A stretch of 64,000 bases of DNA from JBGUVL01 sp964370395 (GTDB lineage: Bacteria > Bacillota_I > Bacilli_A > Erysipelotrichales > Erysipelotrichaceae), in contig CAYJIZ010000001.1 in NCBI GenBank assembly GCA_964370395.1, positions 1 through 64,000 on the forward strand. The letters are read 5' to 3'. The translations under genes and the position numbers were made by a program. Of this stretch, positions 10,381 to 19,062 are shown in pieces. A model generated the notes under the pieces. The model searched no databases. It was not told the DNA's origin and saw nothing but the letters and a program-made list of their open reading frames with translations. The stretch's first letter is position 1, and the number at the start of each line of letters is the position of its first letter.

Positions 10381-11492
10381 TGTGTAACGCATTCGGAGTA
10401 GTTGTTTTCGGTGGAAACAACGCAAGAGTTGATGGATTAGAAGACTATCGTTCAATCGGTGCGATTTCCTTCTTAGGAAGATATCGCGTTATTGACTTCC
10501 CAATTTCAAATATGACTAACTCAGGTATCGATAGTATTCAATTGTATGTGAAATCATACCCAAGAAGTATTATTGACCATGTAGGTACAGGACGTCATTA
10601 CAATATTAATTCCAAACGTGGAAAATTATCTGTGTTATTTGGTGATGAAAGTGTATCTGAATTTTATCGTCATGATATTGCTAGTTTCTACAATAACCGT
10701 ATGGCAATTGAAACAATGTCACAAAAATATGTGGTTGTTGCTTCCAACTTTATGTTGTATAGCATTGATTACAATGATGTAGTGGACGAACATATTAAAA
10801 CTGGTGCGGATATTACAATGATCTACAAAACAGTAGACAGCGCAAAAGAAGACTTTATTAACTGTTCAACACTAAACTTAAATAAACAAAAAGGTGTTTT
10901 ATCAATTGATACAAACAGAGGAAATTACAAATCGAGAAATATTTCATTAGAGTCTTATGTAATGAGCAAAGAAATTTTCTTAGCAATGATCGATCAAGCG
11001 GTGAATACTAGTTCACTTTATTGGATGAGTGATATTTTAAATGATTCTTGTAAGTTCTTGGATGTGCGTGGTTACCAATACAAAGGGTACTTAGCAGCAA
11101 TAAACTCTTTCACTAGTTACTACAAAACAAGCATTGAGTTATTGAATCCAGCAGAACGCAATAAATTATTCAAAGAAGATTGGCCTATTTATACAAAAAC
11201 AAGCGACAGTGCACCTACGCATTACTTTAAGAGTGGTAGCGCAAGCGGTAGTTTAGTATCAAATGGTTGTTGCATTGAAGGACGCATTGAAAATTCAGTG
11301 ATTGGACGTGGATGTTATATTAAGAAAGGTGCAGTCGTAAAAAATTGTGTCTTATCACCAGGTACAATCATCGGAGAAGATGTGCAATTAGATTATGTAG
11401 TAGTGGATAAAAAAGTAGAAATTTCACATGTGAAAGAAGTCAAAGGTACTCTTGAAAAACCTGCGTATGTAAAACGCAACGACAAGATTTAG
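10380..11492 (+). CDS. glgD: GlgD regulatory/partner subunit of ADP-glucose pyrophosphorylase
   Basis: A 370-residue paralogue of GlgC. It retains the Rossmann-like and beta-helix domains, but the nucleotide loop is changed to FGGNNARVDGLEDYRSIGAI, without the GGxGxRL pattern. That change is typical of the non-catalytic GlgD of Bacillota, which forms a heterotetramer with GlgC and raises its activity. The ATG overlaps the glgC stop, so translation is coupled. The C-terminal hexapeptide region (SNGCCIEGRIENSVIGRGC) is well conserved. Confidence 0.94.
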   Translation: MCNAFGVVVFGGNNARVDGLEDYRSIGAISFLGRYRVIDFPISNMTNSGIDSIQLYVKSYPRSIIDHVGTGRHYNINSKRGKLSVLFGDESVSEFYRHDIASFYNNRMAIETMSQKYVVVASNFMLYSIDYNDVVDEHIKTGADITMIYKTVDSAKEDFINCSTLNLNKQKGVLSIDTNRGNYKSRNISLESYVMSKEIFLAMIDQAVNTSSLYWMSDILNDSCKFLDVRGYQYKGYLAAINSFTSYYKTSIELLNPAERNKLFKEDWPIYTKTSDSAPTHYFKSGSASGSLVSNGCCIEGRIENSVIGRGCYIKKGAVVKNCVLSPGTIIGEDVQLDYVVVDKKVEISHVKEVKGTLEKPAYVKRNDKI

Positions 11493-11500
11493 GTGCTTTT

Positions 11501-12934
11501 ATGAAAAGTATCCTATATGTTGCAAGTGAAGGTCTACCATTTATCAAAAGTGGAGGGTTAGCCGATGTAATTGGTTCCTTACCACAAGCGTTAGCAAAAC
11601 GTGGACACGATGTGCGTGTTGTTATGCCGATCTATTTAAAGATGGCACAAAAAAACCATAAGGATTTTGAACGCATTCGTGATTATCATGTGAGTATTAA
11701 TTACCATGAAGTTCCTGTAGCGCTTTATACACAAACGATTGATGGAGTAACCTATTACTTCATTGAAAACCAATTCTACTTTGAAAGAGATGGTTTGTAT
11801 GGGTATGAAGACGATGGAGAACGTTTCTCTTACTTCCAAAAAGCAGTATTGGAAATGTTGAACCAATTGGATTACTTCCCAGATATTTTACACTGTCATG
11901 ATTGGCATACAGGAATGATTCCTGCAATGGTGAAAGAAAACTATTGCCATGATCACCGTTATGCGAAAATGAAACACGTTTATACGATTCACAACTTGGC
12001 TTACCAAGGAAACTTTGGAAAAGAAATGTTGGAATCTTGTTTAGGATTGAGTAATTACTTATACGATTGTGGAGCGGTTCGTTTTGATACAGGAATCAGC
12101 TTTATGAAATCTGGTATTGTGTATGCTGATAAAGTAACGACAGTATCACCTACGTATTCGCATGAAATTTTAACAGTAGAATATGGAGAACACCTTGAAC
12201 AAGTATTGCAAATGCGCAGTAGTGATTTAGGTGGAATTACCAATGGGATTGATATTGAGATGTGGAATCCGAAGTCAGACCCACAAATCAACTACCATTT
12301 CAATCGTGTTAATGCGATGAAGATGAAAAAACAAAACAAGTTAGAGTTACAAAAAGAACTTGGTTTGGTACAAGATGAAAATGTATTCTTATTAGGAGTA
12401 GTTACGCGTTTAACGAACCAAAAAGGAATTCAGTTAGTTGTGGAACAAATGAACAATATTGTGAATTGTAATTTACAGTTAGTGATTCTTGGAAGTGGAG
12501 ATGCAGACATGGAAGTAACACTTCGTGAATGCGAAAACTTCAACAAAGGAAAAGTTTGCTTCTACTGTGGTTACGATGAAGCATTGTCGCATAAAATTTA
12601 TGCAGCTTGTGATGGATTCTTAATGCCATCTAAGTTTGAACCATGTGGAATTTCACAATTGATTTCCCTTCGTTATGGAACATTACCAATTGTTCGTGAA
12701 ACAGGAGGATTAAAAGATACTGTTTCGCCATACAATGAATTTACTTGTGAAGGAAATGGATTCTCTTTTGCGAAATTCGATAGTTGGGAAATGATGCAAG
12801 CGATTTATTATGCCCTTCATGTATACTATGACTATCCAAAAGATTGGAAGAAGTTAGTATCCAATGCGATGGCGAAAGATGTAAGTTGGGATAAGAGTGC
12901 ATTAGATTATTCTAATTTATACGAATACTTATAA
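11501..12934 (+). CDS. glgA: Glycogen synthase
   Basis: A 477-residue GT5-family glycosyltransferase that extends alpha-1,4-glucan from ADP-glucose. The ADP-glucose binding motif KSGGLADV is at residues 16-23, HDWHTGMIPA follows in the first domain, and the C-terminal domain holds PSKFEPCGISQLISLRYGTLPIVRETGGLKD, including the conserved acidic and Cys-Gly residues. It is third in the glgC-glgD-glgA operon, nine bases after glgD. Branching enzyme (glgB) and phosphorylase (glgP) genes are not here. Confidence 0.96.
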   Translation: MKSILYVASEGLPFIKSGGLADVIGSLPQALAKRGHDVRVVMPIYLKMAQKNHKDFERIRDYHVSINYHEVPVALYTQTIDGVTYYFIENQFYFERDGLYGYEDDGERFSYFQKAVLEMLNQLDYFPDILHCHDWHTGMIPAMVKENYCHDHRYAKMKHVYTIHNLAYQGNFGKEMLESCLGLSNYLYDCGAVRFDTGISFMKSGIVYADKVTTVSPTYSHEILTVEYGEHLEQVLQMRSSDLGGITNGIDIEMWNPKSDPQINYHFNRVNAMKMKKQNKLELQKELGLVQDENVFLLGVVTRLTNQKGIQLVVEQMNNIVNCNLQLVILGSGDADMEVTLRECENFNKGKVCFYCGYDEALSHKIYAACDGFLMPSKFEPCGISQLISLRYGTLPIVRETGGLKDTVSPYNEFTCEGNGFSFAKFDSWEMMQAIYYALHVYYDYPKDWKKLVSNAMAKDVSWDKSALDYSNLYEYL

Positions 12935-12943
12935 AATACAAAT

Positions 12944-12978
12944 GAGAGTTATCGTGCTAGCGATAGCTCTTTCTTTTG
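12944..12978 (+). terminator. Terminator of the glycogen operon
   Basis: Hairpin AGAG.TATCG/CGATA.CTCT followed by a T-rich tract immediately after glgA. Confidence 0.8.
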
Positions 12979-13079
12979 GTTAGGAAAGCAAATTGTTGCA
13001 TAAAATTTCACATTTTTTCAGAAACAAAGATGTAAAAAAATAAAAATAACTTTCGATGAAAAAATTTTCATAAAATAAG

Positions 13080-13107
13080 TTGACAGTTGATTTTTACGAT
13101 ATATAAT
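13080..13107 (+). promoter_or_regulatory. Promoter of the IMP dehydrogenase gene
   Basis: Consensus TTGACA and TATAAT boxes separated by 16 bases, about 30 bases upstream of the coding start; a strong housekeeping promoter. Confidence 0.85.
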
Positions 13108-13138
13108 ATAAACAATATAGTTTTGAAAGGAGATCAAT

Positions 13139-14641
13139 ATGGCTTATTATTTTAAAGAACCTTCACGCACATTTAGCGAATATTTACTTGTTCCAGGGTA
13201 CTCAGGAAGTGACTGTACACCGGCACAAGTATCATTAAAAACACCACTAACAAAATTTAAAAAAGGGGAAACACCTGCAATTACGATGAACATTCCAATG
13301 GTATCAGCGATTATGCAATCGGTATCAGGAGATCGTATGGCAGTAGCATTAGCAAGAGAAGGTGGAGTCTCTTTCATTTATGGATCACAAACCATTGAAC
13401 AAGAAGCAGAAATGGTGAGAAAAGTAAAAGCGACAAAAGCTGGTTTTGTACGCAGTGATTCTAATGTGAAACCAACAGATACATTACAAGATGTCATCGC
13501 ATTGAAAGAAACAACGGGACATGGAACCATTGCGGTAACGGAAGACGGAACATCAAAAGGAAAGATTGTTGGTATTGTAACAAGCCGTGATTACCGTGTG
13601 TCACGTATGGATGTAACAACGAAAGTGGAAACATTCATGACACCATTTGAAAAATTAATTTATGGAAAAGATGGAATTAGTTTATCGGAAGCAAATGATT
13701 TAATTTGGGATAACAAATTAAATGCATTGCCTATTATTGATGAAGAACAACGTTTGCAATCTTTTGTTTTTAGAAAAGATTACGATTCTCATAAAGAAAA
13801 TCCAAACGAATTATTGGATTCGCAAAAACGTTACATCGTTGGTGCGGGAATTAATACTCGTGACTTCGAACAACGTGTTCCTGCTTTGGTTGAAGCGGGT
13901 GCAGATGTATTATGTATTGACTCTAGTGAAGGATTCTCAGAATGGCAAAAGTTAACGATTGCTTGGATTCGTGAGAACTATGGAGATAGTGTTAAAGTAG
14001 GAGCTGGAAATGTTGTGGATCGCGAAGGATTCCGTTTCTTGGCTGAGGCTGGTGCAGATTTTATTAAAATCGGTATCGGTGGGGGTAGTATTTGTATTAC
14101 TCGTGAACAAAAAGGAATTGGACGTGGGCAAGCGACAGCAGTACAAGAAGTGGCAGCAGCACGTGATGAATATTATGAAGAAACAGGAATTTATGTACCA
14201 ATTTGTAGTGATGGAGGAATCGTTCATGACTACCATATGACATTGGCATTGGCAATGGGTGCAGATTTCTTAATGTTAGGACGTTACTTTTCTCGTTTTG
14301 ATGAATCACCTACAAACAAAGTGAGTATCAATGGACAATACATGAAAGAGTATTGGGGAGAAGGAAGTGCTCGTGCTAGAAACTGGCAACGTTACGATAT
14401 GGGTGGAGACAACAAATTATCATTTGAAGAAGGTGTTGACTCTTATGTACCATACGCTGGAACATTAAAAGATAACGTAGGTTTATCATTGAGCAAAGTG
14501 AAACATACAATGTGTAACTGTGGAACAATGAGCATTGCAGAACTACAAAAAAATGCGAAGATTACACTTGTGTCTGCAACGAGTATTGTAGAAGGTGGAG
14601 CACATGATGTTGTCTTAAAAGAAGGTAACAAAAAACAATAA
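13139..14641 (+). CDS. guaB: IMP dehydrogenase, Tritrichomonas foetus-like type
   Basis: A 500-residue enzyme converting IMP to XMP with NAD+, the first step of GMP synthesis. The catalytic loop GGGSICITREQKGIGRGQ places the nucleophile at Cys319. Two CBS modules occupy residues about 95-225 (TLQDVIALKETTGHGTIAV and LNALPIIDEEQ), and the mobile flap contains NWQRYD with Arg418-Tyr419. These residue numbers and the flanking sequence coincide with the T. foetus enzyme as I remember it, rather than with the common bacterial GuaB. The start has AAAGGAG five to six bases upstream. It is a single-gene unit with its own promoter and terminator. Confidence 0.95.
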   Translation: MAYYFKEPSRTFSEYLLVPGYSGSDCTPAQVSLKTPLTKFKKGETPAITMNIPMVSAIMQSVSGDRMAVALAREGGVSFIYGSQTIEQEAEMVRKVKATKAGFVRSDSNVKPTDTLQDVIALKETTGHGTIAVTEDGTSKGKIVGIVTSRDYRVSRMDVTTKVETFMTPFEKLIYGKDGISLSEANDLIWDNKLNALPIIDEEQRLQSFVFRKDYDSHKENPNELLDSQKRYIVGAGINTRDFEQRVPALVEAGADVLCIDSSEGFSEWQKLTIAWIRENYGDSVKVGAGNVVDREGFRFLAEAGADFIKIGIGGGSICITREQKGIGRGQATAVQEVAAARDEYYEETGIYVPICSDGGIVHDYHMTLALAMGADFLMLGRYFSRFDESPTNKVSINGQYMKEYWGEGSARARNWQRYDMGGDNKLSFEEGVDSYVPYAGTLKDNVGLSLSKVKHTMCNCGTMSIAELQKNAKITLVSATSIVEGGAHDVVLKEGNKKQ

Positions 14642-14650
14642 GCGATAGGA

Positions 14651-14683
14651 AGAAGACAAGAATTCTTGTCTTCTTTTTCTTTT
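14651..14683 (+). terminator. Terminator after guaB
   Basis: Perfect 10-bp inverted repeat AGAAGACAAG/CTTGTCTTCT with a 4-base loop and following T-rich tract. Confidence 0.9.
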
Positions 14684-14726
14684 CGCAAAATCGTGATAAA
14701 ATGGAGCAAAGGATTTAGGTGAAATT

Positions 14727-15836
14727 ATGAAAAAAGCAATTGTAGGAGTCATGTTATTTGTACTGTTGTTGAGCGGTTGTTCAAACGGTCCAAGTGCAGC
14801 AGAAGAATATGCGAAACGCGTGTCAGATGCACAGGCGAAATTAGCAAAAGATACGTGTTTTCAGTACCATTATGAGAAGTTAAGCAAAAAAGAAAAGGAA
14901 TTTTATGCCTTGATGTACGAGGGAATGAAAAAAGGAGACAAAACCTTTTATGTCAATTCTAAAAAGGATGAGCGACTGGATGACATTTTAATTTATGTAC
15001 TAAATGATCATCCCGAACTATACTATGTAAGTATGGGGTATGCTTCACCTGAGGACGATAAGTCCAAAATGGTAATGGCGTACAATGAAAATAAAAAAAT
15101 AAAAAAGGATCGCAATCGACAATTAAAAGAGACATTTAACGAAGTACAAGCACAAGTGAATGATACGATGAGTGATTATGATAAAGTGAAACTTGTGTAT
15201 GATTATGTTATTGCGCGTAACGAATATGTGGACGATGCGAAAAACAACCAAAACATCATCAGTTCATTGGTTGATCGCAAAACAGTATGTGCAGGGTATG
15301 CGCGTGCCGCCCAATATTTACTGAATAAATTAGGGGTAAAAACAACGTACATTACCGGAGAAATATTGGATCCTGAAGAAGGAGAAAACGCTTCGCATGC
15401 ATGGAATTTAGTCAATATCGATGGAAATTATTTCTATTTTGATGCGACTTGGGGAGACCAAGTGGAAAGTGATAATACACTGGCACATCCATGTTATAGC
15501 TATTTTATGATGTCAAAACAGGAAATGGAACGCTTGTATAAACCTGATGTAAAAGTAGAGGAAACACCTGTGTACGATAACTTGTTTACGCGCACACAAA
15601 CATACATTAACGCTTATGATGAAGGGGTTCTTGCGAGCGCATTTCGTAATGCGATGAATACCAATGCAACGTTAATTGAAGTGAAATTCAGCGACGAAAG
15701 CTACGATTATGCCAAACAACAGCTGTTTGGGGATGCGAGTCGTGTGTTTAATGTATTGGAAAGCATCGGGTTATACCAAGACAATGTTACCTACCGTGAA
15801 GATGATACAACCAAAACAATTGAAATTTATTTGTAG
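14727..15836 (+). CDS. Lipoprotein with transglutaminase-like cysteine-protease fold domain
   Basis: A 369-residue predicted lipoprotein. A lipobox LLSGC ends at Cys18, so the protein should be anchored to the outer face of the membrane. Residues about 150-250 form a transglutaminase-core domain with the triad visible: Cys in DRKTVCAGYARA, His in SHAWNLV and Asp in YFDATWGD. Such domains in secreted Bacillota proteins act as peptidases or cross-linking enzymes; the substrate is unknown. The flanking parts do not match a family I recognise. The gene stands alone between a terminator and the superoxide reductase gene. Confidence 0.85.
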   Translation: MKKAIVGVMLFVLLLSGCSNGPSAAEEYAKRVSDAQAKLAKDTCFQYHYEKLSKKEKEFYALMYEGMKKGDKTFYVNSKKDERLDDILIYVLNDHPELYYVSMGYASPEDDKSKMVMAYNENKKIKKDRNRQLKETFNEVQAQVNDTMSDYDKVKLVYDYVIARNEYVDDAKNNQNIISSLVDRKTVCAGYARAAQYLLNKLGVKTTYITGEILDPEEGENASHAWNLVNIDGNYFYFDATWGDQVESDNTLAHPCYSYFMMSKQEMERLYKPDVKVEETPVYDNLFTRTQTYINAYDEGVLASAFRNAMNTNATLIEVKFSDESYDYAKQQLFGDASRVFNVLESIGLYQDNVTYREDDTTKTIEIYL

Positions 15837-15853
15837 AAAGTTGAGCAATACAA

Positions 15854-15882
15854 TTGAGTAATTGGCAAACAAGCGCTATGAT
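15854..15882 (+). promoter_or_regulatory. Promoter of the superoxide reductase gene
   Basis: TTGAGT and TATGAT boxes with 17-base spacing, about 30 bases before the coding start. Confidence 0.6.
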
Positions 15883-15912
15883 TAACTCAGATATCATCAA
15901 GGAGGAATGTTT

Positions 15913-16266
15913 ATGCAATTTATTAAAGATGACGAAAGAATTATGTCAGTGATTGAAGGTTCTGTATGTATTAATTGTGGAGATAAAGTATTGGTAGCAA
16001 ACTCTACTGATGCAGCTGGTGAAAAACACGTGCCAGTGGTAACGTTTGAAGACGACAAAACAATTGTACATGTAGGAAGTGTGGATCATCCTATGTTAGA
16101 AGAACACCACATTGCTTGGATTTATGTGGAAACTAAAGATGGAGGACAATTCAAACGTCTTAACCATACAGGTGCACCACATGCTGAATTCAATGTGAAA
16201 AAAGACGACGTTGTTGCAGTGTATGAATTCTGTAACTTACACGGTCTTTGGAAAGCAGATTTATAA
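15913..16266 (+). CDS. Superoxide reductase (neelaredoxin / desulfoferrodoxin family)
   Basis: A 117-residue non-haem iron protein reducing superoxide to peroxide in anaerobes. Ligands of the active-site iron are visible: His in EKHVPVV (with the conserved Glu-Lys), His in DHPM, His in EEHHIAWIYVE, and Cys plus His in CNLHGLWK. The N-terminal rubredoxin-like CxxC...CC domain of classical desulfoferrodoxin is absent; only CINCG remains near residue 18, so it is the single-iron type. ATG 15913 is chosen over ATG 15907 because the AGGAGG box ends only one base before the latter. Confidence 0.9.
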   Translation: MQFIKDDERIMSVIEGSVCINCGDKVLVANSTDAAGEKHVPVVTFEDDKTIVHVGSVDHPMLEEHHIAWIYVETKDGGQFKRLNHTGAPHAEFNVKKDDVVAVYEFCNLHGLWKADL

Positions 16267-16272
16267 GAAACT

Positions 16273-16299
16273 AGCCTATCTTTTGATAGGCTTTTTATT
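16273..16299 (+). terminator. Terminator after superoxide reductase
   Basis: Perfect 8-bp stem AGCCTATC/GATAGGCT with TTTT loop and trailing T-run. Confidence 0.9.
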
Positions 16300-16302
16300 T
16301 GC

Positions 16303-16357
16303 TTGCATAACGATAAAAAAGACGTTATAATATATTTAACTAAATAGTTAAATATAT
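16303..16357 (+). promoter_or_regulatory. Promoter and perfect palindromic operator of sdpR-sdpI
   Basis: TTGCAT (16303) and TATAAT (16326) are 17 bases apart. A perfect 13-bp inverted repeat ATATATTTAACTA-AA-TAGTTAAATATAT (16330-16357) starts inside the -10 box and ends just before the ribosome site. This is the expected position and form of an ArsR-family operator, so SdpR probably represses its own operon. Confidence 0.82.
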
Positions 16358-16369
16358 AGGAGGCAATGT

Positions 16370-16663
16370 ATGAACAGTGAATTCAAAGCACTATCTGATC
16401 CAACACGCAGAGAAATATTAAAGTTGTTAAAACAGAAAGATTTGACGGCAGGGGAAATCGCAGCGCAATTTAAGATGTCGAAACCAGCGATATCAAAACA
16501 TTTGGACATTTTAAAAAATGCGCAGTTAATCGATGTAGAAAGACAAGGTCAATTTCTTTACTACTCGCTTAACACAACAGCGCTACAAAATGTATTGCAA
16601 AGTTTCTTGTCGTTTTTTGATGGAGTGAAAGAAGGGGAACAATATGAAAAACAAAAACTATAA
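16370..16663 (+). CDS. ArsR-family autorepressor (SdpR-like)
   Basis: A 97-residue winged-helix repressor. It begins FKALSDPTRREILKLLK and has recognition helix MSKPAISKHLDILKNAQLI, then the wing VERQGQFLYYSL, all typical of ArsR/SmtB. No metal-binding cysteines are present, which agrees with the SdpR subgroup that answers to a membrane partner instead of a metal. Its 3' end overlaps the sdpI-like gene by 20 bases. In Bacillus subtilis SdpR is titrated by SdpI when toxin SdpC is bound; that mechanism is inferred here only by homology. Confidence 0.88.
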   Translation: MNSEFKALSDPTRREILKLLKQKDLTAGEIAAQFKMSKPAISKHLDILKNAQLIDVERQGQFLYYSLNTTALQNVLQSFLSFFDGVKEGEQYEKQKL

Positions 16664-17225
16664 TTATGTAGTGTACGCCTTAACTGGTCTTATTCTACTT
16701 TTCTTTCTTCTTTCCTTTGTGTATCCCTTTGCGATGTATGGTGTTTTTCTTTCTATTTTAGTAACTCTTGTTTATCAGTTGTTACATGGAGCGTTTTTTT
16801 CAAATCATCAAAAAGGAAGCAAACGGTATGCTACCTATGTATATTTAACGGGCATAAGCATTCTTTTCTGTATCGCTTTTTATGGAATCCGCTTTTTTCA
16901 ATTAGATGAAAAAGTAGCGTTCTCACCAACCTTGCTTCTTTTTACTTTATTTGTTTTTGTATTTGGAAATTTAGCACCACGCATTCCTTTTAATCGCACA
17001 CTAGGATTGCGTTTGCCTTGGACTGTGAACCATGAACCGACTTGGCGTTATGCACATCGTCTAATTGGGTACATGAGTTTTCCTATCGTTTTCTTTTTGA
17101 TTGTTGCTTTGTTGCTGAATAATGATAACTTGTATGGAATCACAATTTTGGCGTGGGTATGTGTACCTTCTATCGCTTCCTTTGTGTATTATCGAAGATG
17201 GATGCAAGGAAAAATGAGCGAATAA
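16644..17225 (+). CDS. SdpI-family membrane protein
   Basis: A 193-residue protein with about six hydrophobic segments. The SdpI signature is clear in the C-terminal half: FGNLAPRIPFNRTLGLRLPW, then TW-x(4)-H near residue 135. Family members confer immunity to the SdpC killing peptide and act as signal transducers. No SdpC-like toxin gene is found nearby, so this may be an orphan immunity or stress module. Translation is coupled to the overlapping regulator gene. Confidence 0.88.
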   Translation: MKNKNYNYVVYALTGLILLFFLLSFVYPFAMYGVFLSILVTLVYQLLHGAFFSNHQKGSKRYATYVYLTGISILFCIAFYGIRFFQLDEKVAFSPTLLLFTLFVFVFGNLAPRIPFNRTLGLRLPWTVNHEPTWRYAHRLIGYMSFPIVFFLIVALLLNNDNLYGITILAWVCVPSIASFVYYRRWMQGKMSE

Positions 17226-17258
17226 AAAGCACTGGATTAATAATCCAGTGCTTTTTTT
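17225..17258. terminator. Bidirectional terminator between sdpI and the Tpx-like gene
   Basis: Perfect 11-bp stem GCACTGGATTA/TAATCCAGTGC flanked by A-run and T-run, between converging genes and overlapping the end of the minus-strand one. Confidence 0.9.
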
Positions 17259-17746
17259 ATTGCGTCTGCGGTTTCGTTTAAATCAAAATTAGAGTAAAGA
17301 TCATCATAGTAGCGAATGTACAATAGGTTCCCATTTTTATCGATTAGACTAACGGATTTTACAAGTTGTCCTAGTTCGTAAATGTAGGTACCACTAACAC
17401 GAGCGTATTCTCTGTTTTTATAATCCGACAGTAATTCGAATCGTTCTAATTGCAAAGGTTTGCTTAAGCGTGTTTGTGTAAAGACGGATTCATTACTAAT
17501 TAAATAACATTTTAATTTGTCGAAGTCTTTTAGTAAGATATCTAATTTTGCCACATCATTTGTGAAGGCACGATTGTTTAAGGTAGGAATGCTGACACAA
17601 AGTTTTAAATGTTTGATTTCGAATAAATCCAACTCCTCTTCATCCTTATCAAATAACGTAACATTACCAAAGCGATATCCTGCAGCAATCGGTTCTAAGT
17701 TACGTGTGTAAATAGTGTTTTTTTGTTGTTGTTTGTTGTTTCCCAT
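17237..17746 (-). CDS. Thiol-peroxidase-like protein lacking the catalytic cysteines
   Basis: A 169-residue thioredoxin-fold protein that aligns with thiol peroxidase (Tpx): an N-terminal beta strand region, CVSIPTLNNRAFTNDVAKLD where Tpx has the peroxidatic Cys, LISNESVFTQTRLSKP where Tpx has the resolving Cys, and SDYKNREYARVSGTYIYELGQL plus DKNGNLLYIRY near the end. At both key positions the Cys is replaced (RAFTND and TRLSKP). The two remaining cysteines lie in core strands. It is therefore probably not a peroxidase and may have a binding or regulatory role. AGGAGAC precedes the start. Confidence 0.75.
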   Translation of the reverse strand: MGNNKQQQKNTIYTRNLEPIAAGYRFGNVTLFDKDEEELDLFEIKHLKLCVSIPTLNNRAFTNDVAKLDILLKDFDKLKCYLISNESVFTQTRLSKPLQLERFELLSDYKNREYARVSGTYIYELGQLVKSVSLIDKNGNLLYIRYYDDLYSNFDLNETADAIKKALDY

Positions 17747-17806
17747 AATAAAGTCTCCTGTTGTCTTTTATTATAACGTAAAATGTGAAAAATTGCACAT
17801 AACTAC

Positions 17807-17835
17807 TTTAAAGAAAAAGGCAAAAATGCTATAAT
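17807..17835 (+). promoter_or_regulatory. pgk-tpiA promoter
   Basis: A perfect TATAAT (17830-17835) lies 30 bases before the pgk start, with a weak TTTAAA 17 bases upstream of it. Confidence 0.6.
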
Positions 17836-17865
17836 AGGGGCGATTACGATTAGGAGGCTATGATT

Positions 17866-19044
17866 ATGGCAAAAAGAACTGTAAAAGATTTAGATGTTGC
17901 TGGAAAACGCGTGATTGTTCGTGTTGACTTCAACGTTCCTAGAAAAGATGGCGTTATTACTAACGATAACCGTATCGTTCAAGCGTTACCAACAATTAAC
18001 TATTTAATTGAAAACAATGCTAAGATTATTTTAATGTCTCATTTAGGAAAAATTAAGACGGAAGAAGACAAAGCAAAAAACAGCTTAAAAGTAGTGGCTG
18101 AACGTTTGGCTGAATTAGTTGATACAAAAGTAACTTTTGTACCTACAACTAGAGGAGCGGAATTAGAAGAAGCAATCGCTAACTTAAAAGATGGAGAAAT
18201 CGTTGTTATGGAAAACACTCGTTACGAAGCGGGAGAAACGAAAAATGACGAAGAATTAGGAAAATACTGGGCAAGCCTAGGTGACTTATTTGTTGTTGAT
18301 GCATTTGGATCAGTACATAGAGCACATGCTTCTACAGTAGGAATTCCTACTTACTTACCTAATGCATTAGGATTCTTAGTAGAAAAAGAAGTAACAATGT
18401 TAGGAAAAGCAGTTGATACTCCTGAAAGACCTTTCGTTGCAATTATCGGTGGTGCGAAAGTATCAGATAAAATTGCTGTTGTAGATAACTTATTGAAAAA
18501 AGCTGATAAAGTTATTGTTGGTGGAGGTATGGCTTATACTTTCATGAAAGCGATGGGTGGAGAAATCGGAACTTCATTATTAGAAGAAGACAAAATTGAA
18601 TTAGCAAAAGAATACTTAGCAAAAGCTGGAGATAAATTAGTATTACCAGTAGATAATGTATGTGCTGATAAATTTGCTGAAGATGCAAACACAATGATTT
18701 GCGAAAGTGGACAAATTCCTGCAGATTACATGGGATTAGACATTGGACCAAAAACAATCGAATTATTTGAAGAAACATTAAAAGGTGCAAAAACTGTTGT
18801 TTGGAATGGACCTATGGGTGTGTTCGAAATGGAACCATTCGCAAAAGGTACATTAGCAGTTTGTACAGCAATCTCTGAATTACCAGGTGCAACTACTGTT
18901 ATCGGTGGTGGAGATTCTGCTGCTGCAGCAATTCAATTAGGATTTGCTGACAAGTTCTCTCACATCTCAACAGGTGGAGGAGCTTCATTAGAATACATGG
19001 AAGGTAAAACATTACCAGGAATTGCTGTTATTTCTGAGAAATAA
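17866..19044 (+). CDS. pgk: Phosphoglycerate kinase
   Basis: A 392-residue glycolytic kinase that makes ATP from 1,3-bisphosphoglycerate. It has the N-domain motif VIVRVDFNVP (residues about 15-24), SHLGK, ENTRYEAGET, the DAFGSVHRAHAST segment, AIIGGAKVSDKI and the C-terminal GGGDSAAAAI and STGGGASLEY loops. The second ATG is preferred because TAGGAGG is 8 bases before it and only 2 bases before the first. It forms a two-gene unit with tpiA, 18 bases downstream. Confidence 0.97.
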   Translation: MAKRTVKDLDVAGKRVIVRVDFNVPRKDGVITNDNRIVQALPTINYLIENNAKIILMSHLGKIKTEEDKAKNSLKVVAERLAELVDTKVTFVPTTRGAELEEAIANLKDGEIVVMENTRYEAGETKNDEELGKYWASLGDLFVVDAFGSVHRAHASTVGIPTYLPNALGFLVEKEVTMLGKAVDTPERPFVAIIGGAKVSDKIAVVDNLLKKADKVIVGGGMAYTFMKAMGGEIGTSLLEEDKIELAKEYLAKAGDKLVLPVDNVCADKFAEDANTMICESGQIPADYMGLDIGPKTIELFEETLKGAKTVVWNGPMGVFEMEPFAKGTLAVCTAISELPGATTVIGGGDSAAAAIQLGFADKFSHISTGGGASLEYMEGKTLPGIAVISEK

Positions 19045-19062
19045 TCATAAGGGAGAAGAAAA

